Below, in pieces: positions 8,111 to 15,891 of a DNA stretch of 18,648 nucleotides (positions are counted from its first letter, which is position 1; every line of letters starts with the position of its first letter). This stretch comes from Flavobacteriaceae bacterium (lineage in GTDB: Bacteria; Bacteroidota; Bacteroidia; Flavobacteriales; Flavobacteriaceae). The notes below the pieces were generated by a model. The model worked only from the letters and a program-made list of their open reading frames with translations. It was not told where the DNA came from and did not search any database. The DNA lies in contig PBYT01000008.1 of the NCBI GenBank assembly GCA_002729755.1, positions 52,039 through 70,686 on the forward strand. Direction: 5' to 3'. The position numbers were made by a program, and so were the translations under genes.

Positions 8111-8842
8111 ATGACTAAACTGAGTGTCAATATTAATAAAATAGCAACTCTAAGAAATGCTAGAGGAGACAATTTTCCAGATTTGATAAATTCTGCTATT
8201 GATATAATTAATTTTGGTGCTGATGGTATAACTGTTCATCCCAGACCAGATGAAAGACATATTAGATATAATGATACAATTGAGCTTGGAAAAATTGTAA
8301 AAAAGGAGTTTAATATTGAAGGAAATCCAAATGATAGGTTTATGAAACTTGTTACTGATGTTAAGCCTACTCAAGTAACATTGGTTCCTGATAGAATTGA
8401 AGCTATAACTTCAAATTCTGGATGGAATACAAAAGAGAATTTTTCTTTTTTAAAAGAAATAATTGATGAATTAAAATCTAATTCAATTAGAGTCTCTGTT
8501 TTTATTGATCCCAATCTCGAGATGATTGAATATGCTAAAAAACTATCAGCTGATAGAATTGAGTTATTTACTGGTCAATATGCAAAACTTTTTCTAAAAG
8601 ATAGAAAAAATGCTATAAAACCATATATTGAGTGTTCTAAATTAGCTAAAGAAATAAACATAGGAGTTAATGCTGGCCATGATCTAAATCAAGAAAATTT
8701 AAAATATTTTAATAATTCTTTAAATAACCTTTTAGAGGTATCAATTGGACATGCTCTAATATGTGAATCAATTTATGAAGGTCTTGAAAAAACAATTAAA
8801 TCATATTTAGATATTTTAAATAATGAAAATTCTTCATTCTAA
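8111..8842 (+). CDS. pdxJ: Pyridoxine 5'-phosphate synthase
   Basis: PdxJ condenses 1-deoxyxylulose 5-phosphate with 3-amino-2-oxopropyl phosphate to give pyridoxine 5'-phosphate, the last ring-closing step of the DXP-dependent vitamin B6 route. The 243-residue TIM barrel shows the family blocks: KLSVNINKIATLRNAR at 3-18, GADGITVHPRPDERHI at 36-51 with the phosphate- and substrate-binding His43, Arg45 and His50, the IEGNP block with Glu70, ELFTGQYA with Glu151, GVNAGHDLN with His190, and SIGHALI near the end. It leads a plus-strand operon and overlaps the following hydrolase gene by 20 bases. Confidence 0.95.
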   Translation: MTKLSVNINKIATLRNARGDNFPDLINSAIDIINFGADGITVHPRPDERHIRYNDTIELGKIVKKEFNIEGNPNDRFMKLVTDVKPTQVTLVPDRIEAITSNSGWNTKENFSFLKEIIDELKSNSIRVSVFIDPNLEMIEYAKKLSADRIELFTGQYAKLFLKDRKNAIKPYIECSKLAKEINIGVNAGHDLNQENLKYFNNSLNNLLEVSIGHALICESIYEGLEKTIKSYLDILNNENSSF

Positions 8843-9599
8843 CATTATTGGAGATAGTAATAAGCACCTAATAATACTTCATGGATTTCTTGGTATGGGG
8901 GATAATTGGAAAACCCATGCAAAAAAAATTGCTGCAGAAGGTTTTACAGTTCATTTATTGGACTTAAGAAATCATGGGAGAAGTTTCTGGGATCAAGATT
9001 TTAGTTTTGACTCTATGGCAGAAGATATATCTAATTATCTTAAGTTTAAAAACATAAGCAAAGTGGACATGTTAGGCCATTCAATGGGAGGGAACTTAGC
9101 TATTTACATTTCAAATAAAACACCAAACATTCTTAATAAAATTGTTATAGTTGATATTGTTCCAAAAAAATATAAGAATATGCATCAAGATATATTATCA
9201 GGATTAAAATCTATTGATTTTAATTTAATTGGATCAAGAAGAGAAGCTGATGATACATTATCATCTTATGTAAGTGATGAAAGAGTAAGACATTTTTTAC
9301 TTAAAAACCTTTACTGGAAAAGTGAGCATAAGCTTGGGTTTAGATTTAATTTAGATGTATTATATGATTATAGTAAAAATAGTATTACAAATAAATTTGA
9401 AAATCCAATTAGTTTCAAAGGACCTGCTCTTTTTTTACATGGTAAATCATCAAATTATGTAAAGGAACAAGATTATGAATTAATTAATTACCATTATAGT
9501 AATGCTTCGATAATTAAAGTTCCTAATTCGGGTCATTGGCTTCATGCAGATAATCCAGATTTCTTTTTAGAAAAGACTATAAATTTTTTAAATTCATAA
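8823..9599 (+). CDS. Alpha/beta hydrolase, YbfF-like esterase
   Basis: This 258-residue cytoplasmic alpha/beta hydrolase has the oxyanion motif HGFLGMGDNW at 20-29, the nucleophile elbow GHSMGG at 85-90 (Ser87), and the catalytic His in SGHWLHAD (His238). The block LLDLRNHGRS at 45-54 is typical of the YbfF/acyl-CoA esterase branch. The usual acid after strand 6 (FLHGKSSNYV) is not obvious; Asp111 in VDIVP, as in YbfF, is a candidate. The ATG at 8823 lies inside the end of pdxJ, so translation is probably coupled. YbfF-like enzymes cleave short-chain acyl esters and thioesters, but the natural substrate is not known and the pdxJ link does not settle it. There is no signal peptide. Confidence 0.85.
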   Translation: MKILHSNIIGDSNKHLIILHGFLGMGDNWKTHAKKIAAEGFTVHLLDLRNHGRSFWDQDFSFDSMAEDISNYLKFKNISKVDMLGHSMGGNLAIYISNKTPNILNKIVIVDIVPKKYKNMHQDILSGLKSIDFNLIGSRREADDTLSSYVSDERVRHFLLKNLYWKSEHKLGFRFNLDVLYDYSKNSITNKFENPISFKGPALFLHGKSSNYVKEQDYELINYHYSNASIIKVPNSGHWLHADNPDFFLEKTINFLNS

Positions 9600-9600
9600 A

Positions 9601-10086
9601 ATGATAAATCATAATATAAGAAAGGCTATAAAGGAGGATGTCTCTGATATATTAAGACTTTTAATTGAATTAGCTGTTTTCGAGAAAGAGCCAGATTCTG
9701 TAAAAATTACTGAAGAAGAATTAATTAAAGATGGTTTTGGTGATAAGCCAAGATATGAATGCTTTTTAGCTGAAGCAGAAAACGAAATAGTTGGTCTAGC
9801 ATTTTTTACTGAAAGATATTCTACTTGGGTTGGAGATACACTTCATTTAGAAGATTTAATAGTTACTCAAAAATATAGGGGAAAAGGGGTTGGTTTGTCT
9901 TTATATAAAGCGTTTTTAAATGAGGCAAAAAATAGAGGAGCCAATAGAGTAGAGTGGTCTGTTCTTGATTGGAATAAATCTGCAATTGACTTTTATAAAA
10001 AAAGTGGAGCTCAAATTGAAAGTCTTAATAGTTGGAAAATTGTTAGAATGGATAAGGAATCAATAAATAATTTCCTAGACAGTTAA
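9601..10086 (+). CDS. GNAT N-acetyltransferase, spermidine/spermine (SSAT) or diamine acetyltransferase-like
   Basis: This 161-residue single-domain GNAT enzyme has the acetyl-CoA pyrophosphate loop at QKYRGKGVG (90-98) and the conserved WNKSAIDFYKKSGA block (124-137) with Tyr132 as the likely general acid. Two features point to the SSAT branch: the N-terminal stretch ELAVFEKEPDSVKITEEEL followed by DGFG, and LHLEDLIV in front of the CoA loop, both close to the pattern of eukaryotic spermidine/spermine acetyltransferase. Its role would be acetylation of polyamines or of similar amines such as thialysine. This is inference from family resemblance. It starts one base after the hydrolase stop, so it is co-translated, and its end faces the convergent mgtE gene 20 bases away. 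Confidence 0.82.
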   Translation: MINHNIRKAIKEDVSDILRLLIELAVFEKEPDSVKITEEELIKDGFGDKPRYECFLAEAENEIVGLAFFTERYSTWVGDTLHLEDLIVTQKYRGKGVGLSLYKAFLNEAKNRGANRVEWSVLDWNKSAIDFYKKSGAQIESLNSWKIVRMDKESINNFLDS

Positions 10087-10106
10087 ATCCATTTCTAATA
10101 TTCATT

Positions 10107-11465
10107 TTAAAACCCAAGTGCAATTTTCGCTATATAAAAGAATAAAAAGATTCCAAAAATATCATTTGCAGTAGTAATAAATGGTCCAGTAGCAATTGCA
10201 GGATCAATCCCTTGCTTATCAAGAATTATAGGAATAAAAGTTCCTACTAAGGCTGCAATAACAATAACTCCCATCATTGACCCAGCAATAGTAAAACTCA
10301 TTAAAAGATCTTGATTAACTATTTGACCAAAAACGATTAATATTAACGCTAATGCTAAACCATTTATAAGGCTTAAGCCGACTTCTTTTATTAATCTAGA
10401 TAAAAGAGAACCTTTAACAAGGTCGTTAGCTAGACCTTGAACAATAATTGCTGATGATTGTACACCAACATTTCCAGCCATTGCAGCAATTAAAGGTGTG
10501 TAAAAAAATAAATTCCTCAAATTCGGCTCATTCATTATTTGCTCAAAATCTTTAAGAATAAATACACTTCCTAGTCCTCCAAGTAAACCAAGGAAAAGCC
10601 ATGGAAGTCTAGCTTTAGTTAATTGAAAAATTGAATCATTAGCTTCAACCTCTGATGAAATACCAGCAGCTAATTGATAATCTTTCTCAGCTTCATCTTT
10701 AATCAAATCAACTATATCATCAATAGTAATTCGTCCTAATAATATTTTTCTATTATTAACTACAGGGATAGCTTCAAGATCATACTTAGACATTACTTTA
10801 GCAACTTCCTCACCTTCCAGGTTAACATGAACATAGTCTACGTTAGGAATATAGATATCTTTGACTCTTGTCCTTGCTTTAGCTGTAACAAGATCTTTCA
10901 ATGAAAGTCTTCCTTTTAATTTATTTCCTGAATCTACAACATAGATCGAATGTACCCTTGAAACATTTTTTGCTTGTTTTCTAATTTCATCTAAGCATTT
11001 TGAGATACTTAGATTTTCATTTACCTTAACTAGCTCCTTAGCCATTAAACCACCAGCAGTATTTTCTCCATATTTAAGAAGTTCCTTAATATCTTCTGCA
11101 AGGCTACTATCTTTTATTTGAGAGAAAACTCTTTCTTGTCTTTCTTCAGTTAACTCAGAAATAATATCAGTTGCATCATCGGAATCTAATTCTTCAATTT
11201 TTTCTGCAATTTCTTTTTCAGATAAATTTTCAATTATACCTTCTCTAATATCCTCATCAAGCTCGGCAAGAGCATCAGCACTTTTTTGCTTATCAAAAAT
11301 TTTAATAATATAGACAACCTCAGATATTTCAAGTAACTCAAAGATTTCAGCTAAGTCTGCATAATGAACATCTTTAAGCTTTTCAATTACCTTACTCTTA
11401 TCTTCAGATAAAATAAGTTTCTTTATCCTGTCGATTAATTCGTCGTTGATTTTAAATTGGCTCAT
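10107..11465 (-). CDS. mgtE: Magnesium transporter MgtE
   Basis: MgtE is a dimeric inner membrane Mg2+ channel gated by intracellular Mg2+. The 452-residue protein has the full layout: an N-terminal superhelical MgtE_N domain (about 1-135, acidic, with EELDSDDATDIISEL at 91-105), two CBS domains (about 140-260, with the gating-helix GENTAGGLMAKEL at its start), then a connecting helix and five membrane helices from about 285. The pore motif AAMAGNVGVQSSAI at 327-340 and the Mg2+-binding Asp in TTANDIFG (Asp435) are intact. It is the last gene of the prs operon. Its ATG overlaps the end of rsmA by 14 bases, so translation is probably coupled. Confidence 0.95.
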   Translation of the reverse strand: MSQFKINDELIDRIKKLILSEDKSKVIEKLKDVHYADLAEIFELLEISEVVYIIKIFDKQKSADALAELDEDIREGIIENLSEKEIAEKIEELDSDDATDIISELTEERQERVFSQIKDSSLAEDIKELLKYGENTAGGLMAKELVKVNENLSISKCLDEIRKQAKNVSRVHSIYVVDSGNKLKGRLSLKDLVTAKARTRVKDIYIPNVDYVHVNLEGEEVAKVMSKYDLEAIPVVNNRKILLGRITIDDIVDLIKDEAEKDYQLAAGISSEVEANDSIFQLTKARLPWLFLGLLGGLGSVFILKDFEQIMNEPNLRNLFFYTPLIAAMAGNVGVQSSAIIVQGLANDLVKGSLLSRLIKEVGLSLINGLALALILIVFGQIVNQDLLMSFTIAGSMMGVIVIAALVGTFIPIILDKQGIDPAIATGPFITTANDIFGIFLFFYIAKIALGF

Positions 11466-12231
11466 TGCTAATAATTTGAGTTAATTTAACGAATTCAGAA
11501 CTTGATAATTGTTCAGGTCTATATTCAAAGATACTATCTTCTAGGATAATTTCTAGAATATCTAGTTTTTTTAAAGAATTTTTTATTTTTTTTCTTCTTT
11601 GTTGAAAAGAAAGTTTTACAATTTTGAAAAGTAATTTTTCATCACAATCTATGTTTATAGATTTTTTTCTTTGCAATGATAATACAGACGAATTTACTTT
11701 TGGTTTTGGATTAAAAACATTAGGGCTAACATCAAAATGAATTTTAACATCAAAGAATAATTGTGTTAGGACTGATAATATTCCATAAGTTTTAGAACCA
11801 CTATCACTACAGATTCTACTAGCAACCTCTTTTTGAAACATTCCAGTTAATGAGCTTACTATGTCTCTATTTTCAATTACTTTAAAAATAATTTGAGATG
11901 AAATATTATAAGGAAAATTGCCAATTATTAATATTTCATTGTTTTTAAAGTTTTTCAGATCATATTTAAGGAAATTTGCAGATACAATTTCTAAATTTTT
12001 ATTCAGGTATTTTTTTTCTAAATATTCTATACATTCATTATCAATTTCTATAAGAGTTAAATTTTTTGCAGAGTCAACCAGATGATCTGTTAATGCACCC
12101 ATACCTGGTCCTACTTCAACTATATGTCTATGATTTTTGAAATTAACTAAATCAATTATTTTTTTAGCAATATTATCATCTGAAAGAAAATGTTGACCAA
12201 TTTTTTTTTTCGGTTTTACATTTTTTTTCAT
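11452..12231 (-). CDS. rsmA: 16S rRNA (adenine(1518)-N6/adenine(1519)-N6)-dimethyltransferase RsmA (KsgA)
   Basis: RsmA dimethylates two adjacent adenines in the loop of helix 45 of 16S rRNA, a late 30S assembly checkpoint. In the 259-residue protein the N-terminal block KKKIGQHFLSDD at 8-19 is the family start signature. SAM-binding motif I is VEVGPGMGALTDHL at 38-51, the acidic ribose-binding block is LIEIDNECIEYL, and the catalytic motif IV is NFPYNIS at 105-111, a variant of the common NLPYNIS. The gene starts two bases after the serS stop. The start region is unusually A-rich: codons 2-4 and 8-11 lie in homopolymer A runs, the longer being ten A at 12201-12210. Confidence 0.95.
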   Translation of the reverse strand: MKKNVKPKKKIGQHFLSDDNIAKKIIDLVNFKNHRHIVEVGPGMGALTDHLVDSAKNLTLIEIDNECIEYLEKKYLNKNLEIVSANFLKYDLKNFKNNEILIIGNFPYNISSQIIFKVIENRDIVSSLTGMFQKEVASRICSDSGSKTYGILSVLTQLFFDVKIHFDVSPNVFNPKPKVNSSVLSLQRKKSINIDCDEKLLFKIVKLSFQQRRKKIKNSLKKLDILEIILEDSIFEYRPEQLSSSEFVKLTQIISNEPI

Positions 12232-12233
12232 TT

Positions 12234-13508
12234 CTATTTGATAATATCAAATCCAGTATATGGGACTAAAACATTAGGAATTGAAATCCCTTCTTTTGTT
12301 TGATAATTTTCTAATAGTGCTGACATAACTCTAGGAAGAGCAAGTGAGCTTCCATTTAAAGTATGAAGATATTTATTTTTTCCATCGGAATCTTTATATT
12401 TTAGATTTAGTCTATTAGATTGATAAGTTTTAAAATTAGAAACTGAGCTAATTTCTAACCATTTATTTTGACCTTTTGAGTAAACTTCAAAGTCATATGT
12501 AATAGCAGATGTAAATCCTAAATCTCCAGCACAAAGGTTAATAATTCTATAATCTAATTTTAATTCATTTAATATAGATTTTACATGAGATATCATTTTA
12601 TCAAATGATTCTTTTGATTTATCGGGGTGTTCAATTCTTACTATTTCAACTTTGTCAAATTGATGGATTCTATTTAAACCTCTAACTTCAGCGCCATAGC
12701 TTCCTGCTTCTCTTCTAAAGCAAGGAGTATAAGCAGTCATACAAATAGGTAATTGGTTGTTTTCTAATATTACATCTCTATAAATATTGGTTAGAGGAAC
12801 TTCAGAAGTTGGTATTAAATATAAATTATCATTTTCTATATGATACATTTGTCCATCCTTATCTGGTAGTTGACCAGTAGAAAAAGCAGATTCTTGATTC
12901 ACTAAATGTGGAACATTATATTCTGAATATCCTGCATCAATATTTTTATCTAAAAAATAACTAATTAAAGCTCTTTGAAGTTTAGCACCAGCTCCTTTAT
13001 ATACTGGAAATCCTGAACCAGTTATTTTACTTCCTAGTTCAAAATCTAGGATATCATATTTTTTGGAAATATCCCAATGATTTTCACAATCATTATTTTC
13101 TTTTATATCCTTATTGCTAATAAAAATTTCAATATTATCTTCTTCACTTGAGCCATCTGGAACTTCATTTTCTGGAATATTAGGTATTGTAGTAAGGTGC
13201 GTATGTATATCTTTTTTAACAGAGTCTAATTTTTCAGAAATCTCTTTAGATTTTGATTTTAGTGTTGATGATTTCATTTTAAGGTCATCAACATTTTTAT
13301 CTGATTTATTAGACTTAAAAATCTCTGAAATTTCTTTGGATATTCTATTTGATTCAAAAAGAATTTGATCGAGATCTTGTTGGAGTTTTTTCCTTGATAT
13401 ATCTAAATCAATAATTTTATCAATGATTTCAATATTATCAAATTTTCTTTTTTTTAATCCTTTAAGTATTCCTTCTTTATCCTCACTAAATCTAGAAATC
13501 GAAAGCAT
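12234..13508 (-). CDS. serS: Seryl-tRNA synthetase
   Basis: SerS charges tRNA-Ser, and tRNA-Sec where present. The 424-residue class II enzyme has the N-terminal antiparallel coiled-coil arm (about 27-103, rich in K, D, S and E) that reads the long variable arm of tRNA-Ser, then the catalytic core. Core blocks are TGQLPDKDGQMYHI at 211-224, TSEVPLTN at 234-241, motif 2 as PCFRREAGSYGAEVRGLNR at 262-280, and motif 3 as NGSSLALPRVMSALLEN near 382-398. The ATG at 13508 gives the standard start MLSISRF. It lies 27 bases downstream of ribF and two bases upstream of rsmA in the same operon. Confidence 0.96.
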   Translation of the reverse strand: MLSISRFSEDKEGILKGLKKRKFDNIEIIDKIIDLDISRKKLQQDLDQILFESNRISKEISEIFKSNKSDKNVDDLKMKSSTLKSKSKEISEKLDSVKKDIHTHLTTIPNIPENEVPDGSSEEDNIEIFISNKDIKENNDCENHWDISKKYDILDFELGSKITGSGFPVYKGAGAKLQRALISYFLDKNIDAGYSEYNVPHLVNQESAFSTGQLPDKDGQMYHIENDNLYLIPTSEVPLTNIYRDVILENNQLPICMTAYTPCFRREAGSYGAEVRGLNRIHQFDKVEIVRIEHPDKSKESFDKMISHVKSILNELKLDYRIINLCAGDLGFTSAITYDFEVYSKGQNKWLEISSVSNFKTYQSNRLNLKYKDSDGKNKYLHTLNGSSLALPRVMSALLENYQTKEGISIPNVLVPYTGFDIIK

Positions 13509-13535
13509 TGGTATAAATTTTTATTAAATATAAAC

Positions 13536-14462
13536 TTATTTGTTGATTAATTTTAGACAAAATTGTTCATCTTTTTTTAGCTGAATCTTAAGCTCATCAA
13601 TAGAAGAAAATTCTTCTTCATCTCTAATTTTACATATTATCTCTACAGAAATAGTTTTATTATAGATATTATCTTTAAAATTAAAAAAATGAATTTCTAA
13701 AGATTTGTTTTTCCCACCAATTGTAGGTCTAACACCAATATTCATCATTCCAAAATATATCTCAGAATTAATTATCGCTTTAACTAGATAAACTCCATTT
13801 TTTGGAATTATTTTATAGGTTTCAGCAATTTCAATATTTGCAGTTGGGAAATTTATTTTTTTTCCCAGACCATCTCCATGAACCACTTCACCTGTTAACA
13901 TAAAATTTCTACCTAAATATTCATTGCATTTTTTAATTTCCCCTTTTAATATTGCATTTCTAATCTTTGTCGAACTAATAGCAATAGAATGAATTTCTTG
14001 AGCAGCAATCTCTTCAACAGTAAACATATAATTTAGACCAAACTTTTTTAGATCATCTACAGAGGCTTCTCTATCTTTTCCAAACCTGTGATCATATCCA
14101 ATAATTATGTGTTTAATTTTTAATTTTTTAACTAGTATTTCTTCTACGAATTCTTTTGCTCTAATTTTAGAAAAATTTTCATCAAATGGCTGGATAATTA
14201 AATTATCTACTCCAGTTTTTTCAAATAGATGAATTTTTTCATCAATTGTATCAATCATTTTAATTTCTTGAGACTTTTGTAAGACCATTCTAGGGTGGGG
14301 AAAGAAAGTCATAATTAAAGAAGACAAGTTATTCTTCTTTGATTCTTCAACTAATTTTGTTAAAATTTTATTGTGACCAATATGAACACCATCAAAAGTT
14401 CCTATTGTAAGTATTGATTCTTTTTCAGGTGAATATGATTGAATATTATTAAATATTTTCAT
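13536..14462 (-). CDS. ribF: Bifunctional riboflavin kinase / FAD synthetase
   Basis: RibF makes FMN from riboflavin and then FAD from FMN. The 308-residue protein has both domains. The N-terminal FAD synthetase nucleotidyltransferase half carries GTFDGVHIGH at 21-30, FFPHP at 53-57, YDHRFGKDR at 123-131 and ISSTKIRNAI at 162-171. The C-terminal riboflavin kinase half carries GDGLGKKINFPTANI at 196-210, with the PTAN Mg/ATP site, and MMNIGVRPTIGG at 239-250, followed by LEIHFFNF. Its ATG overlaps the end of pth by 14 bases, pointing to translational coupling. I see no FMN riboswitch upstream, which agrees with its position inside a housekeeping operon. Confidence 0.95.
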   Translation of the reverse strand: MKIFNNIQSYSPEKESILTIGTFDGVHIGHNKILTKLVEESKKNNLSSLIMTFFPHPRMVLQKSQEIKMIDTIDEKIHLFEKTGVDNLIIQPFDENFSKIRAKEFVEEILVKKLKIKHIIIGYDHRFGKDREASVDDLKKFGLNYMFTVEEIAAQEIHSIAISSTKIRNAILKGEIKKCNEYLGRNFMLTGEVVHGDGLGKKINFPTANIEIAETYKIIPKNGVYLVKAIINSEIYFGMMNIGVRPTIGGKNKSLEIHFFNFKDNIYNKTISVEIICKIRDEEEFSSIDELKIQLKKDEQFCLKLINK

Positions 14463-15081
14463 CCATAAGATTTTTAGTATTATGAATATTCATAGTCTGA
14501 TCAATACCATTATGAATAAATGATAAGGCTATTTTGACACTATTATTAACTATATTTTTTAGTTCATCTTGTTCTTTATCCGTCCATTCTCCAAGAACAT
14601 AATCAGTCTTATTAAACTTTTTAGAATTTAAAACACCAACTCTAAGTCTAGAATAATTATTGTTTTTAAGATGTTCTTCAATGTCTTTTAATCCATTATG
14701 CCCACCTGAGCTGCCATTTGATTTAAGTTTAATTTTTCCAAAATAAAGATTAAGATCATCACAAATAACTAAAATATTTTTATTTGGAATTTTCTCTTTG
14801 TTTTTCCAGTACAATAAAGACTTACCTGAATTATTAACGAAGTTTGAAGGTTTCAGAATAATAACCTTTTTGCCCTTATAGCTAGATTCAACTCTCTGAC
14901 CTAATTTAACAGATGAAAAGGGTGTTTTTAAAATTTCTGATATTTTGTCTGCAACCAAGAAGCCGATATTGTGTCTAGTGTTAATGTATTCATCCCCAAT
15001 ATTGCCAATCCCGACAATTAAAAACTTATTCATAAGCTCTTTTTTGTTGAATCCAGAAAAAAAGTTTTGAAAAAAACCCAT
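14449..15081 (-). CDS. pth: Peptidyl-tRNA hydrolase
   Basis: Pth recycles peptidyl-tRNA released from stalled ribosomes by cleaving the ester bond. Core motifs are FLIVGIGNIGDEYINTRHNI at 20-39 with the catalytic His37, VNNSGKS at 82-88, VICDDLNLYFGKIKLK at 105-120 with the aspartate that orients the histidine, and GSSGGHNGLKDI at 123-134. The frame gives 210 residues from the ATG at 15081, with a short hydrophobic, aromatic extension (MGFFQNFFSGFNKKEL) before the canonical start at Met17 (15033). Similar extensions are common in this phylum, so the longer form is kept, but Met17 is the alternative. It is 44 bases downstream of rplY. Confidence 0.93.
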   Translation of the reverse strand: MGFFQNFFSGFNKKELMNKFLIVGIGNIGDEYINTRHNIGFLVADKISEILKTPFSSVKLGQRVESSYKGKKVIILKPSNFVNNSGKSLLYWKNKEKIPNKNILVICDDLNLYFGKIKLKSNGSSGGHNGLKDIEEHLKNNNYSRLRVGVLNSKKFNKTDYVLGEWTDKEQDELKNIVNNSVKIALSFIHNGIDQTMNIHNTKNLMDENI

Positions 15082-15125
15082 TAAATATTAAAATATCTTA
15101 AATAAAGTTAAGATTAATTCTAATA

Positions 15126-15881
15126 TTACTCTTTGCTATCGCCACTATCTTTATCCTTACCTCCTTTATCCTTACCTCCTTTATCCTTACCTCCTTTATC
15201 TCCTTCAGCAGCTCCTTCAGTTCCTTCAGTTCCTTCAGTTCCTTCAGTTCCTTCAGCTCCTTCAGCTCCTTCTTCACCTTCAACTCCTTCTTCACCTTCT
15301 ATTTCTTCAACAACAGGATCTTCAATTATCATAGATGCTCTAGATGTTCTTACTTGACATACTACAGTATTTTCAGGATGTAAGATTTCAAATTTATCAC
15401 TTTGAACATCAGCCATTGTATACTTATCACCTAATTCCATAGAAGAAATATCAATATCAATAGAATCAGGAAGATTGGAAGGAATAGCTTTTATTCTAAT
15501 TTTTCTCTTGTTTCTACTTAACATTCCACCATCATTTAAAACTCCTGGGGCAGATCCACTAATTACTACAGGAATATCCATTGTAATTTCCTTATCCTCA
15601 TGAATTTCATAAAAGTCAGCGTGTATAATCCTATCGCTTACAGGGTGAAACTGAATATCTTGAAGAATAGCATTTGTTTTTTTACCTCCGAAATCAAGAG
15701 TAACCGTATGAGCAGCGCCGGTATACACAAGATCTTTAAAACTAATTTCAGTTGCAGAGAAGTGTATTGTTTCCTTGCCACCATAAAGGACACAAGGAAC
15801 TGATCCATTTTTCCTAAGAGATTTGGAATCAACTTTACCTATTTTTTCTCTTTTACTACTTTTTATTTCTATTGATTTCAT
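15126..15881 (-). CDS. rplY: 50S ribosomal protein L25 (CTC/TL5 form) with long repeat tail
   Basis: L25 binds 5S rRNA in the large subunit. Of 251 residues, about 1-92 form the 5S-binding L25 domain (VPCVLYGGKETIHFSATEIS, then LQDIQFHPVSDRIIHADFYE) and about 93-183 the TL5 C-terminal beta domain (MDIPVVISGSAPGVLNDGGM, then PSNLPDSIDIDISSMELGDK). The last 60 or so residues are low complexity: first an acidic part of Glu-Gly units (GTEGTEGTEGTEG), then a mixed-charge part of GGKDK units repeated three times, ending DSGDSKE. Extended acidic tails occur on L25 of Bacteroidota, but the GGKDK block is less usual. It starts 10 bases after prs, as in the widely conserved prs-rplY-pth order. Confidence 0.94.
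   Translation of the reverse strand: MKSIEIKSSKREKIGKVDSKSLRKNGSVPCVLYGGKETIHFSATEISFKDLVYTGAAHTVTLDFGGKKTNAILQDIQFHPVSDRIIHADFYEIHEDKEITMDIPVVISGSAPGVLNDGGMLSRNKRKIRIKAIPSNLPDSIDIDISSMELGDKYTMADVQSDKFEILHPENTVVCQVRTSRASMIIEDPVVEEIEGEEGVEGEEGAEGAEGTEGTEGTEGTEGAAEGDKGGKDKGGKDKGGKDKDSGDSKE
15151..15195. repeat. Three perfect 15-base tandem repeats inside rplY
   Basis: The unit ttatccttacctcct occurs three times without a mismatch (15151-15165, 15166-15180, 15181-15195). On the coding (minus) strand it encodes the GGKDK repeats of the L25 tail. The unit is a multiple of three, so gain or loss of copies would keep the frame. Confidence 0.95.
15214..15267. repeat. 9-base tandem repeats inside rplY
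   Basis: Four perfect copies of ccttcagtt (15214-15249) are followed by two copies of ccttcagct (15250-15267). They encode the Thr-Glu-Gly and Ala-Glu-Gly units of the acidic part of the L25 tail. The nine-base period keeps the frame. Confidence 0.95.
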
Positions 15882-15891
15882 TGTTTCAAGT

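Noticed and set aside
15151..15267. CRISPR-like repetition
   Set aside because: The units are 9 and 15 bases, direct and without spacers, and they encode the L25 tail.
15098..15295. Minus-strand frame with Lys-Glu-Leu repeats
   Set aside because: It is another frame of the repeat tail of rplY. The L25 frame has full domains upstream of the tail, so this one is a shadow of the repeats.
15133..15357. Plus-strand frame rich in Ser, Pro and Leu repeats
   Set aside because: It is the antisense of the same rplY tandem repeats, with no start context or family match.
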